Shown here in pieces: positions 52,159-62,168 of a stretch of DNA of 64,000 nt (positions are counted from its first letter, which is position 1; the number at the start of each line of letters is the position of its first letter). Source of the DNA: a bacterium (GTDB taxonomy: Bacteria; Pseudomonadota; Alphaproteobacteria; Ferrovibrionales; Ferrovibrionaceae); contig JALHMN010000001.1 in NCBI GenBank assembly GCA_022844005.1, positions 1 through 64,000 on the forward strand, written 5' to 3'. Position numbers and translations under genes: made by a program. The notes beneath the pieces were generated by a model. It was not told the DNA's origin and searched no databases. It saw only the letters and a list, made by a program, of their open reading frames with translations.

Positions 52159-52514
52159 CCCTTCGCCACATCCGCCTCGAACTCGCCCGCACGCCGGAGT
52201 TCCCCGAAGGCAGCCATGAGCGAGGCTACGAGTTCCAGGCGCCGCTGACCGCCGAGGGGCATCTCGACGTCGACGCCTTCCGGGCCGAGCGCGCCGGCTG
52301 CACGGTGCGCCGCTTCTGGCCGGGAGAGGAGGAGCGGCTGGGCACGCTGCACCATACCCGCAACCATGCCTGGGTCTTCTCCTATGCGCCGGGAGAGGAA
52401 GACGACGAGGCCTTCTACAAGCTCGACCGGCATCTCTTCCGCGTCGGCGAATACGTCACCATCCGCGAGCCGGAAGGGCATTCCCATACCTTCCGGGTGA
52501 CCTCGGTGCGTTAG
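52155..52514 (+). CDS. Hypothetical protein, 119 aa, in FNR block
   Basis: Unrecognised soluble protein beginning MTLRHIRLELARTPEFPEGS; a CAGGAGACGAC ribosome-binding site precedes the ATG, which overlaps the previous stop. The predicted fold is beta-rich with many charged residues (RNHAWVFSYAPGEEDDEAFYKLDRHLFRVGEYVTI). It is very probably co-expressed with the preceding gene. No cofactor motif is seen. The name and function remain open. Confidence 0.7.
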   Translation: MTLRHIRLELARTPEFPEGSHERGYEFQAPLTAEGHLDVDAFRAERAGCTVRRFWPGEEERLGTLHHTRNHAWVFSYAPGEEDDEAFYKLDRHLFRVGEYVTIREPEGHSHTFRVTSVR

Positions 52515-52525
52515 GGCCGGGCGAC

Positions 52526-52567
52526 TTGATCCCGATCAAGGCATGGCATTTCATGGGCGCACATAAC
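52526..52567 (+). promoter_or_regulatory. Perfect FNR box and class II promoter upstream of USP gene
   Basis: TTGATCCCGATCAA (52526-52539) matches the consensus TTGAT-N4-ATCAA at all ten positions. A CATAAC hexamer (52562-52567) is placed as expected for a class II FNR promoter, with the box centred at -41.5 of a start near 52574. The coding start is 52602. Confidence 0.85.
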
Positions 52568-52601
52568 TGCCTCGTACCGCTATCGGAAGGAAACCCCCAT
52601 C

Positions 52602-53426
52602 ATGTCGATCAAGAGCATTCTCGTTCAGGCCGGTAGCGACAAGCGCGCCGGTGAGCGGCTCGCGGTGGCGCTGTCGGTCGCAGAGACTTTCGATGCGCAT
52701 GTCACCGCGCTCTACCCGGTCCCCAGCCCGATCATCCCCACCGGTTATGTCGACTACATCCCCCCCAGCGTGATCGAGCAGGAGGTCGCGCGGACCAGGG
52801 AACGGATGGCCGCCGCCAAGGCGGTGGCGCTGGAGACGGCGCGCAAGGCCGGCCGGGGCATCGAGTGGCGCGAGCAGGATGGCCCTGCCATCAGCACCAT
52901 CGTCGAGCAGGCCCGCTATTCGGATCTCGTCGTCGTCGACCAGAAGGACCCGCTGGACGAGGGGCTGCCAGGTACCATGGTGCTGGCGGCGCATGTGGCG
53001 CTGGGTGCCGGCCGCCCGGTTTTCTGCGTCCCCTATGTCGGCTCCTATGCGAAGCCGATCCGCAAGGTCATGATCGCCTGGAACGGCACCCGCGAGGCCA
53101 CGCGCGCCGCGCATGACGCGATGCCCTTCCTGCAGAAAGCCGATCAGGTCATCGTTTTCAGCGTCAATCCGGATGCGGAAAGCCACTATCCCGGCGCCGA
53201 TATCGCCACCCATCTCGCCCGCCACGGCGTGAAGGTCGAGGCACGCCACACCGTGGCGAAGGACATCGAGGTGGCCGATGCGCTCCTCGCCGCGGTGTCG
53301 GATTTCGGCATCGACCTCCTGGTCATGGGCGCCTATGGCCACACCCGCCTGCGCGAACTGGTCTTCGGCGGTGCCACCCGCACATTGCTCGAATCGATGA
53401 CCGTCCCGGTCATCCTGTCGCACTAA
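52602..53426 (+). CDS. Universal stress protein, tandem USP domains
   Basis: 274-residue cytoplasmic protein with two USP folds: residues about 1-145, starting MSIKSILVQAGSDKRAGERLAVALSV, and about 150-274, starting YAKPIRKVMIAWNGTREATRA. The ATP-binding motif appears only in the second half (MGAYGHTRLRELVFGGATRTLLESMTVPVILSH; G-x2-G... then G-x9-G(S/T)). A perfect FNR box lies upstream, so low oxygen probably induces it. FNR/Anr-controlled tandem USP genes are known in other proteobacteria as anaerobic survival proteins. Confidence 0.93.
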   Translation: MSIKSILVQAGSDKRAGERLAVALSVAETFDAHVTALYPVPSPIIPTGYVDYIPPSVIEQEVARTRERMAAAKAVALETARKAGRGIEWREQDGPAISTIVEQARYSDLVVVDQKDPLDEGLPGTMVLAAHVALGAGRPVFCVPYVGSYAKPIRKVMIAWNGTREATRAAHDAMPFLQKADQVIVFSVNPDAESHYPGADIATHLARHGVKVEARHTVAKDIEVADALLAAVSDFGIDLLVMGAYGHTRLRELVFGGATRTLLESMTVPVILSH

Positions 53427-53447
53427 CAGCCACAGGGCTGCGCCGCC

Positions 53448-54377
53448 TCAGCGGTTGAGGTGGTGCAGCCCGAGGCCCGGCCGCGGCCATTCGAAGGAAA
53501 CGAGCTTTCCCGTCATCGACAGTGTCGCAAAGGCGGTGCGCAGGCCCGGGCCGCCGAAGCAGACATTGGTGACCAGCGGATCGGGCAGGGCGTAGTGTTC
53601 GATCACCTTGCCGTCGGGTGAAACCGCGGTGATACCGCCATTGCCGATGGTGGCGGCGCAGACATACCCTTCCGCGTCGACCGCCAGGCTGTCCAGCAGC
53701 TGATACCCCGGCAGTCCCGCCAGCAGGTGGCCGCGCTCGTGCCCGAAGCCGCCGCGCACCCGCTCGACCTCGCCCTCGCCCTTGATGTCCCAGCCCCAGA
53801 ATCGGCCGCAATGGGTCTCCACCGTGTAGACGCGGCTGCCGTCGGGCGACAGTCCGACGCCGTTCGGCCCATCCAGCGCGCCCACCACTTCCCGGATCAG
53901 CGAGCCGTCGGCGCGGGCATAGAACAGGGCGCCGCGGTCCCTTGACCGGCGATAGGTCTTGCCGTGGTCGGTGAACCAGAATCCGCCCTTGCCGTCGAAC
54001 ACCAGGTCGTTCGGGCCCTTCAGCGGCTCGCCGTCGCATTCGGTGTACAGCACCTCGACCTTGCCGGTGTCGAGGTCGACGCGCTCGATCCTGCCCCCCG
54101 AATAGCCCCGGTCGGCGAGGCCCGGGAAGGTCCGTCCGTCCTTCTCGTACCACTCGTTGCCGCCGTTGTTGCACAGATAGAGCTTGCCGCCGGGGCCCAT
54201 CGCCGCGCCGTTCGGGCCGCCGCCGGGCTCGGCCACCGTGGTGCGCTTGCCGTCAGGCGCGATGCGCGAGACCCGCCCGGCGGCGATTTCGACCAGGATG
54301 ATGCTGCCGTCGGGCATCGCCACCGGGCCTTCGGGAAAGCGCAGGTCCTTGGCGATTTCAGTGATTTTCGGGTTCAT
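53448..54377 (-). CDS. SMP-30/gluconolactonase family protein
   Basis: 309-residue beta-propeller lactonase/esterase-like protein: RFPEGPVAMPDGSIILVEI at the start, ENKDG-like GPNDLVFDGKGGFWFTD in the middle and LDGPNGVGLSPDG further on. Metal ligands are Glu and Asp/Asn residues in those segments. A start at 54377 was chosen because CCGGAGGAAACG precedes it. It would hydrolyse a sugar acid lactone or related ester. It is divergent from a LysR-type gene that may control it. Confidence 0.9.
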   Translation of the reverse strand: MNPKITEIAKDLRFPEGPVAMPDGSIILVEIAAGRVSRIAPDGKRTTVAEPGGGPNGAAMGPGGKLYLCNNGGNEWYEKDGRTFPGLADRGYSGGRIERVDLDTGKVEVLYTECDGEPLKGPNDLVFDGKGGFWFTDHGKTYRRSRDRGALFYARADGSLIREVVGALDGPNGVGLSPDGSRVYTVETHCGRFWGWDIKGEGEVERVRGGFGHERGHLLAGLPGYQLLDSLAVDAEGYVCAATIGNGGITAVSPDGKVIEHYALPDPLVTNVCFGGPGLRTAFATLSMTGKLVSFEWPRPGLGLHHLNR

Positions 54378-54559
54378 TCGTTTCCTCCGGGTACTGTTTG
54401 GCCGAAAGCATAGGCGGGCGGGAGGAGGCGCCAAGCGCCAATATATAACATATAAAAGTCGTATAAATTATTAAATATCTGGATGATTCCGTATTGGTGA
54501 TTATATCTCGCTCGCGGGCGTGCTTTGCCCCGCCTTTTTCGCCTCGATCGGATCCGCAG
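54378..54559. promoter_or_regulatory. AT-rich divergent promoter region
   Basis: 182 nt between the SMP-30 gene and the divergent LysR gene, with a strongly A/T-rich core at about 54437-54490 (ATATATAACATATAAAAG and ATAAATTATTAAATATC). It is well suited to overlapping divergent promoters with a LysR-binding site. No single T-N11-A box was fixed. Confidence 0.5.
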
Positions 54560-55474
54560 ATGAATGCCCCTCTCGGCCGGCTGCCGCCGCTCAACGCCAT
54601 CCGCGCCTTCGCCGCTTCGGCCCGCCACCTCAGCTTTTCCAAGGCGGCGGCGGAACTGTTCGTCACCCCGGCCGCGGTCAGCCAGCAGGTGAAGCTGCTC
54701 GAGGATCATCTCGGTACCCGCCTGTTCCGCCGCACCAGCAAGGCCCTCGTCCTCACCAATGCCGGCCAGGCCTGCCTCCCGGGGGTGCTGGAGGGCTTCG
54801 CCGCCATCGCCGCAGCCCTCGCCCGGCTCAAGCCCGGCGCCGGCGCCGGGCCGCTCACCGTCTCGGTGGCGCCGTCCTTCGCCGCGAAATGGCTGATCCC
54901 GCGGCTGGAGAGCTTCCAGGACCTGCATCCGCAGATCGACGTGCGCGTCTCGGCCTCCATGCATCTGGTCGACTTCGAGACTGAGGAGGTCGATTGCGCC
55001 ATCCGCTACGGCATCGGCGGATACGATGGACTGGTGGTCGAGAAGCTGCTCAGCGAGAGCGTGACGCCGGTGATCGGCCCCGACCTCCTCGCACGCCACG
55101 GCCCGATCGGCACGCCGGACCAACTGGCCGGATTGACGTTGCTGCACGACGACAGCCCGGACCAGGACCCCAGTTGCCCCACCTGGGCCATGTGGCTGAA
55201 GGCGGCCGGGGTCGAGGGCATCGACACCGCCCGGGGCCTGCATTTCAACCAGGCCAGCCTGGTGCTGGAAGCCGCCGCCGCCGGCCGCGGCGTGGCGCTG
55301 GCGAAGTCGCGCCTCGCCGCCGAGGATCTGTCCACCGGCCGGCTGGTGCAGATCTTCGGCGCCAGCCTTCCGGTCGACTTCGCGTACTACTTCGTCGCTC
55401 CGGCGGCCCGCGCCGCCAACGCCGAGGTCGACGCCTTCAAGGCCTGGCTGCGCCAGCAGGCGGAAGGGCGATAG
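54560..55474 (+). CDS. LysR family regulator (GcvA-like)
   Basis: 304-residue regulator beginning MNAPLGRLPPLNAIRAFAASARHLSFSKAAAELFVTPAAVSQQVKLLEDHLGTRLFRR, the GcvA-type winged helix. The effector domain shows AAKWLIPRLESFQDLHPQIDVRVSAS. It is divergent from the SMP-30-like gene across an AT-rich region and likely regulates it. Of two frames opening before it, the ATG at 54560 gives the family length and directly precedes the conserved start. Confidence 0.93.
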   Translation: MNAPLGRLPPLNAIRAFAASARHLSFSKAAAELFVTPAAVSQQVKLLEDHLGTRLFRRTSKALVLTNAGQACLPGVLEGFAAIAAALARLKPGAGAGPLTVSVAPSFAAKWLIPRLESFQDLHPQIDVRVSASMHLVDFETEEVDCAIRYGIGGYDGLVVEKLLSESVTPVIGPDLLARHGPIGTPDQLAGLTLLHDDSPDQDPSCPTWAMWLKAAGVEGIDTARGLHFNQASLVLEAAAAGRGVALAKSRLAAEDLSTGRLVQIFGASLPVDFAYYFVAPAARAANAEVDAFKAWLRQQAEGR

Positions 55475-55536
55475 CCGCGCGGGCGGCAGCGCCTGAGCAT
55501 GTGCGTTGACGCTTCGTTCCCGGCTATACTCACCCC

Positions 55537-57738
<2,202 letters not shown>

Positions 57739-57748
57739 ACTCCCCCGC

Positions 57749-59413
57749 ATGGAGGATCCGGACCGACTGCTCGCCGCCGCCGAGAAGCTGGCCCGCTTGG
57801 GCGAGACCAAGCAGGCCGAGGGCATGATCCGCGATCTCCTCTGGGCTTTCCCCGAACATCCCGAGGCGCATTACCGCTATGCCCGCCTCTTGCGCGACGA
57901 GCAGCGCCTGTTCGATGCCGAGCGGGCCTATCGCGTGGCGATCGACCTCGACCCCCGGGCGGTCTCGCCGGTGGTCGAACTGGTCGACCTGCTCCGCGCC
58001 AGCGGCCGGCACGAGGAGGCCTTCGGCATCGCCGCCAAGTTGAGCCTCGGCGAGCTCCCGGCCGAGGCGGCCCTCGCCATTCGCGAACTCTGGGCCGATG
58101 CCGCCGATTTCCTGAAGGCCGACGAGGCGGGCGATCCGCTCGACCTGGTCGAGCAGCTGGCCGAGGGCGTGCGCGGCCGCGCCTTTTCGCTGCCGAGCCT
58201 GCTCGCCGCCGCCGATACGCCCGAACGCATCCGCCGCCTCAATGCCTGCATTCGCGACTGGGCCCGCGCCAAGTCGATCGAAGCCTCGATCCTGCCGATC
58301 GAACATCCGCCCCGGCTGCGGAACGGCATCCTCCGCCTCGGCCTCGTCTGCGCCGCGGCACCGCCCACCGCCGCCGGGCGCGCCGCCGATCTGGCATTGA
58401 GGCTCGACCGCGCCCGCATCTCCCCCGAACTCGTCGTCCACGGCGCCGCCGACCGCGAGGCCCGCGCCGGCTTCGCGCCGATCGGCAAGGCCTTCGATCG
58501 CCTGATGGTGACCGAGGAGACCTCGCCGCGCGCCTTGGCCGAACTGCTGGCGGGCCGCGGCTACGACGTGGTGATCGACCTCGACGGGCATGGGCATGGC
58601 GGCTCGCGCCTCGCCGCCCTCTCCTGGAAGCCGGCCGGCCTGCATCTCCTCTGGCCCGAACGCCCGGTGCCCGGCGGCCTCGCGGCCCTCGCCGGCACGC
58701 TCTGCGATGCCGTGCTGGCCGCGGTGCCGAAGGGCGGCGCGATCGAGGCGCCGATCCCGCTCGAAGGCCCCTGGCTCGCCCTCGAGGCGATGGACGATGT
58801 CGAGGTGGAGGCCGAGGTGGCCTCGGTGCGCGCCTCCTTCCCGGTCTTCGCCACCATGGCCGAGCCCGACTGGCTGCGCCCGCAGGCGATCGAGACCTGG
58901 GCGGCGATCCTGCAGGAGCTGCCGCCTGCGCGGCTTCTCTTCTTCGGCCCCGCCTACACGGTGCCGACGGTGCGCCGGAACCTGATCGCCGCCTTCGAGG
59001 CCTGCGGCATCGGCCAGCGCATCGACTTCGCCCATGCGCCCGCCTCCGGCATTCCGGAACTGGCGCTCTGGAACATGGTCGATATATGCCTCGACAGTTT
59101 CCCGCTCAGTCTGGGGGCGAAGCTGGCGGCACCGCTGCACATGGGCGTGCCCGCCGTCACCTGGGCCGGCACCTCGGCCTGGACGCGGACGGGGGCGAGC
59201 GTGCTTACCGCCGCCGGCCTCGCCGATCTCTGCACCGGCTCGCGCGATGCCTATGTCGAAAAGGTGCTCGACCTCACCTGGGACGTCGCCCGCCGCCGCC
59301 AGCTCCGCCAGGACCTGCGCGGCACGCTGGCGAACGGCCCGCTCCTGGACCAGGACCGCCTCGCGCGGCAGATCTCCGACCGGCTGTTCGAACTCGCCAC
59401 AGCCCCGACCTGA
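57749..59413 (+). CDS. TPR protein with GT41 (O-GlcNAc transferase)-like C-terminus
   Basis: 554-residue protein. Residues about 1-100 form helical repeats of TPR type (AEKLARLGETKQAEGMIRDLLWAFPEHPEAHYRYARLLRDEQRLFDAERAYRVAI). The C-terminal 200 residues resemble the SPINDLY/GT41 catalytic end (LWNMVDICLDSFPLSLGAKLAAPLHMGVPAVTW, KVLDLTWDVARRRQLRQDLRGTLANGPLLD). The middle (about 180-330) is GT-B-like but divergent. It probably transfers a sugar to a protein; whether it retains activity is uncertain. It starts 10 nt after uvrB on the same strand, probably by chance location rather than function. Confidence 0.78.
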   Translation: MEDPDRLLAAAEKLARLGETKQAEGMIRDLLWAFPEHPEAHYRYARLLRDEQRLFDAERAYRVAIDLDPRAVSPVVELVDLLRASGRHEEAFGIAAKLSLGELPAEAALAIRELWADAADFLKADEAGDPLDLVEQLAEGVRGRAFSLPSLLAAADTPERIRRLNACIRDWARAKSIEASILPIEHPPRLRNGILRLGLVCAAAPPTAAGRAADLALRLDRARISPELVVHGAADREARAGFAPIGKAFDRLMVTEETSPRALAELLAGRGYDVVIDLDGHGHGGSRLAALSWKPAGLHLLWPERPVPGGLAALAGTLCDAVLAAVPKGGAIEAPIPLEGPWLALEAMDDVEVEAEVASVRASFPVFATMAEPDWLRPQAIETWAAILQELPPARLLFFGPAYTVPTVRRNLIAAFEACGIGQRIDFAHAPASGIPELALWNMVDICLDSFPLSLGAKLAAPLHMGVPAVTWAGTSAWTRTGASVLTAAGLADLCTGSRDAYVEKVLDLTWDVARRRQLRQDLRGTLANGPLLDQDRLARQISDRLFELATAPT

Positions 59414-59436
59414 CAGACACGACAGGAAACGCTCCC

Positions 59437-60249
59437 ATGTCCACCGACCGCATCCGCGTCAGTATCGAAGCCGGCGTCGCCGATGTCCGCTTCGTCCGGC
59501 CCGAGAAGATGAACGCGCTCGACGAACACATGTTCGCCGCCCTGGTCGATACCGGCGCGGCGCTGATGGAGAACCGGGCCGTCCGCGCCGTCGTCCTCTC
59601 GGGCGAGGGCCGCGCCTTCTGCGCCGGGCTCGACATGGGCAACTTCGGCCGCATGGCCGGTGCCGAGAAGAAGGAGGAGGTCCCCGGCGTCGGCCGCCTC
59701 GGCCCCCGCACCCACGGCAATGCCAACCGCGCCCAGCAGGCGGTGATGGTCTGGCGGAAACTCCCCATGCCGGTGATCGCCGCCGTGCACGGCGTCGCCT
59801 TCGGCGGCGGCTTCCAGGTCGCCCTCGGCGCCGACATCCGCTACGTCGCCCCCGACACCAAGCTCTCGGTGATGGAGATCAAATGGGGCCTCGTCCCCGA
59901 CATGGCCGGCATGGCGCTGATGCGGAGCCTGGCGCGCGAGGACATCGTCCGCGAGCTCACCTATACCGGCCGCGTCTTCTCCGGCGAGGAGGCGCTGCAC
60001 TACGGCTTCGCGACGAAGCTCACCGTCGATCCCTACGCCGAAGCCCTGAAGACCGCGGCCGAGATCGCCGGCCGCAGCCCCTCGGCGATCAGGGCCGCCA
60101 AGCGCATCTTCAACACCATCCCGGACGCCGATGAATCCGCACTGCTGCAGGCGGAATCGGACGAGCAGGACAAGCTGATCGGCAGCGCCAACCAGAAGGA
60201 AGCCATCATGGCCAACCTCGAAAAGCGCGCCCCGAATTTCGCGGATTGA
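59437..60249 (+). CDS. Enoyl-CoA hydratase/isomerase family protein
   Basis: 270-residue crotonase. FCAGLDMGNFG (about 60-70) and GVAFGGGFQVALGADIRYVAPDTKLSVMEIKWGLVPDMAG (about 115-154) form the oxyanion hole and active-site loop; the family Glu is in the KWGL region. It hydrates or isomerises an enoyl-CoA. The ATG at 59437 gives the standard crotonase start; longer frames upstream lie within the preceding gene. It lies 23 nt after the TPR/GT41-like gene. Confidence 0.93.
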   Translation: MSTDRIRVSIEAGVADVRFVRPEKMNALDEHMFAALVDTGAALMENRAVRAVVLSGEGRAFCAGLDMGNFGRMAGAEKKEEVPGVGRLGPRTHGNANRAQQAVMVWRKLPMPVIAAVHGVAFGGGFQVALGADIRYVAPDTKLSVMEIKWGLVPDMAGMALMRSLAREDIVRELTYTGRVFSGEEALHYGFATKLTVDPYAEALKTAAEIAGRSPSAIRAAKRIFNTIPDADESALLQAESDEQDKLIGSANQKEAIMANLEKRAPNFAD

Positions 60250-60259
60250 GGGAGCAGGC

Positions 60260-60871
60260 GTGCGAGCCCCGACAAGTAAGCTCGTGGTCGCCGAACTGTG
60301 GTCCACCGTTCTGCTGGACTGCTACGACGATTTCGTCTGCGGCCAGCCAAGTGCTTTTGGTCTTGAATGTTACTGGCACCAGCCACTCTCCGAGGGCCCG
60401 TCCGGAAGCTCGCATGCCCTCATTCCTGTTGGGGATGCGACTTACCGGATAGTGGCAGAGGTGGTCGAGGCGAGTGATCACGGCTGGGCAGTCGACGCAG
60501 GGATCATGATGACCTGCCAAGGCATTCGCCCCCCGTTTGCAAGGCCGGGGGTCTGGGTACAGGGAGAGGTCCATGTTCAGGTGGATTCCGGCGGTACAAA
60601 CCTCTCGGGCCCCTGTCCGGGTTTCGTCTACGACTGGCAGATCGAGAAGATTGAGTTCCAGACGGCGCCGTTGATCCAGCAAGGGTGCACGCTGATTCTC
60701 GATCCCTCACTCCTGGGCTGGAAGGAGATCGCTGCGACTCACCGCTATGGCGACGAGGCCGACTATCTGCTGCATTGCCGATGCCTTGGAGGCCCGGCGC
60801 CGCGCAAGGTGATCGGTGCTGACGAGCCGGTTCGGTTCTGGACCATCTTCGATTCCCGCAGCGAGCGCTAA
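60260..60871 (+). CDS. Hypothetical protein, 203 aa
   Basis: Unrecognised. The start is GTG at 60260 with GGGAGCAGGC upstream. The predicted protein is beta-rich with several aromatic residues and five or more Cys (DCYDD, LECYWH, MMTCQG, GPCPGF, LLHCRCLGG). Codon third positions are less G/C-biased than in neighbours and the base composition is lower in G/C, so it may be a horizontally acquired gene. It ends just before a palindromic repeat and the toxin-antitoxin cluster. The function is unknown; a beta-sandwich or immunity-type protein is only a guess. Confidence 0.6.
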   Translation: MRAPTSKLVVAELWSTVLLDCYDDFVCGQPSAFGLECYWHQPLSEGPSGSSHALIPVGDATYRIVAEVVEASDHGWAVDAGIMMTCQGIRPPFARPGVWVQGEVHVQVDSGGTNLSGPCPGFVYDWQIEKIEFQTAPLIQQGCTLILDPSLLGWKEIAATHRYGDEADYLLHCRCLGGPAPRKVIGADEPVRFWTIFDSRSER

Positions 60872-60890
60872 GGGTGGTCGAGCATGCTTC

Positions 60891-61017
60891 CCTTCTCCCT
60901 TGGGGAGAAGGTGCCCGAAGGGCGGATGAGGGGCACACTCGACGAGTGATCTCTGCGGATAGGGTGCCCCTCACCCGGCGCATTCGCGCCAGCCTCTTCC
61001 GAAAAATGGAGAGGGGG
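60891..61017. repeat. Palindromic intergenic repeat element
   Basis: Two nested dyads: CCTTCTCCC (60891-60899) with GGGAGAAGG (60903-60911), loop TTG; and GAGGGGCAC (60928-60936) with GTGCCCCTC (60964-60972). A further CCTCTTCC/GGAGAGG pairing lies to the right. The sequence style (CTTCTCCC...GGAGAAGG...GGATGAGGGG) resembles dispersed palindromic repeats of alphaproteobacterial genomes. One copy is in the window. Confidence 0.6.
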
Positions 61018-61074
61018 AATCGCCTTCAGATATAAGTGGCGGACTGTGCTCTCGAAGAACGTGGAGCGACACGG

Positions 61075-61455
61075 ATGGGTGAAAAGCTGAAGGCCTATGA
61101 TCCCACCGAGGATCTGCGCTCCGATGAAGCCATCGCGGCCTTCATGGCCGAGGCCTTTGAAACCGAGGATGCGGGCTATATCGCCCATGCCCTCGGTGTC
61201 GTGGCGTGTGCCAAGGGCATGACCCAGATCGCCAAGGAGACCGGGCTGTCCCGCGAGCAGCTCTATCGCTCCTTCAGCGCGAACGGCAACCCGACGCTGA
61301 AGACGACGATCGCGGTCATGAAGGCGCTCGGCATCAAACTCACGGCGAGGTCCCAAAACGGAGCGGAACGCCTTTCACCCTCACGTCCTCCGGCGGTTCG
61401 GTGGGCGTCTCGGTCCGGGTTTCGCTTCCGCAAGGGCGATTTCCATGAGCGATAG
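61075..61455 (+). CDS. Addiction-module antidote protein, HigA-like, with extended tail
   Basis: 126-residue helix-turn-helix antitoxin. MGEKLKAYDPTEDLRSDEAIAAFMAEAFETEDAGYIAHALGVVACAKGMTQIAKETGLSREQLYRSFSANGNPTLKTTIAVMKALGIKL is the standard core (about residues 1-90). The last 34 residues are basic, low-complexity and antisense to the toxin VapC 3' end, so a stop has probably been lost. No RelE/HigB-type toxin frame was found in the 203 nt upstream, so it seems an orphan antitoxin. Confidence 0.83.
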   Translation: MGEKLKAYDPTEDLRSDEAIAAFMAEAFETEDAGYIAHALGVVACAKGMTQIAKETGLSREQLYRSFSANGNPTLKTTIAVMKALGIKLTARSQNGAERLSPSRPPAVRWASRSGFRFRKGDFHER

Positions 61456-61860
61456 CGCCCGGCCGCCGAATGAAGCCTCACTGCTCTGCTCGAGCTTCCG
61501 CACCAGCCGCGCATCGGCGGTGACGAAACGGCAGTCTTCGCTCATCGCCAAGGCCAGGTACAGGCAGTCATAGGCCGGGTGGTCGAGGTCGATCGCCAGA
61601 TGCGTCGCCTCCTCGAGGAGTGATCGCGACGGCCGAAGCTCGATCTCGGCGGCCTGCAGCAGGCGGGCGGCGAGCCGCGCCTCCTCGGCGGAGAGTTCGC
61701 TTCGCCGCACCTTCTTCCACAGGATGTTGGCGCATTCCGCCACCAGCAGGTCGGGCGCGATCAGCCGGGCCTGCCGGCGCAGCGCCAGCGCCTCGGCGGT
61801 GCCTTCCTCTTCGACCACCCACTTGATGACGACGCTCGCATCGATGACGAAGGCGTTCAC
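61381..61860 (-). CDS. vapC: VapC-like PIN-domain ribonuclease toxin
   Basis: 159-residue PIN-domain toxin. Acidic residues are D7 in FVIDASVVIKW, a Glu in VAECANILWK, an Asp in HPAYDCLYLALA and the TADARLV Asp. It would cleave RNA and is neutralised by the adjacent antitoxin. The C-terminal 20-residue Pro/Arg tail extends past the PIN core and overlaps the orphan antitoxin on the other strand. The start overlaps the antitoxin stop by 4 nt. Confidence 0.92.
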   Translation of the reverse strand: MNAFVIDASVVIKWVVEEEGTAEALALRRQARLIAPDLLVAECANILWKKVRRSELSAEEARLAARLLQAAEIELRPSRSLLEEATHLAIDLDHPAYDCLYLALAMSEDCRFVTADARLVRKLEQSSEASFGGRALSLMEIALAEAKPGPRRPPNRRRT

Positions 61861-62096
61861 CGTTCGCGCCGCCCCTCCCGCTGCAGCGTCTGCGCGGGCG
61901 TGTGCTTGCGGCCGCGCGTCAGCGCGCGAAGCTCGGCGGCGAGTTGGTCGAAGTCGGGCTCGGCCTCGCCCGCCAGCGCCTGGCGCAGGATCTCGCGATG
62001 CTCGGCTTCGGTCGACCGGCCATGCCGGGCCGCCCGGCGCTTCAGCCGCGCGATCAGGCCGTCATCCAGGTTGCGGACATGCAGGTTGCCGGCCAT
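61857..62096 (-). CDS. vapB: Type II antitoxin, FitA/VapB-like
   Basis: 79-residue ribbon-helix-helix protein: GNLHVRNLDDGLIARLKRRAARHGRSTEAEHREILRQAL is the typical FitA-like N-terminus, and the remainder is the toxin-binding tail. It binds its own promoter and the PIN toxin. A perfect 8-bp inverted repeat 11 nt upstream is probably its operator. Confidence 0.92.
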   Translation of the reverse strand: MAGNLHVRNLDDGLIARLKRRAARHGRSTEAEHREILRQALAGEAEPDFDQLAAELRALTRGRKHTPAQTLQREGRRER

Positions 62097-62106
62097 GACC
62101 TGACCC

Positions 62107-62129
62107 CATTGCTCACGATGGGAGCAATG
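62107..62129. promoter_or_regulatory. Inverted repeat, probable VapB operator
   Basis: Arms CATTGCTC (62107-62114) and GAGCAATG (62122-62129) with a 7-nt spacer, 11 nt upstream of the vapB start. It is in the usual place for autoregulation by the antitoxin dimers. Confidence 0.75.
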
Positions 62130-62168
62130 ATCTCAAAAGCCCCGTCGCCGGTCAATCGGCCGCCGGCT

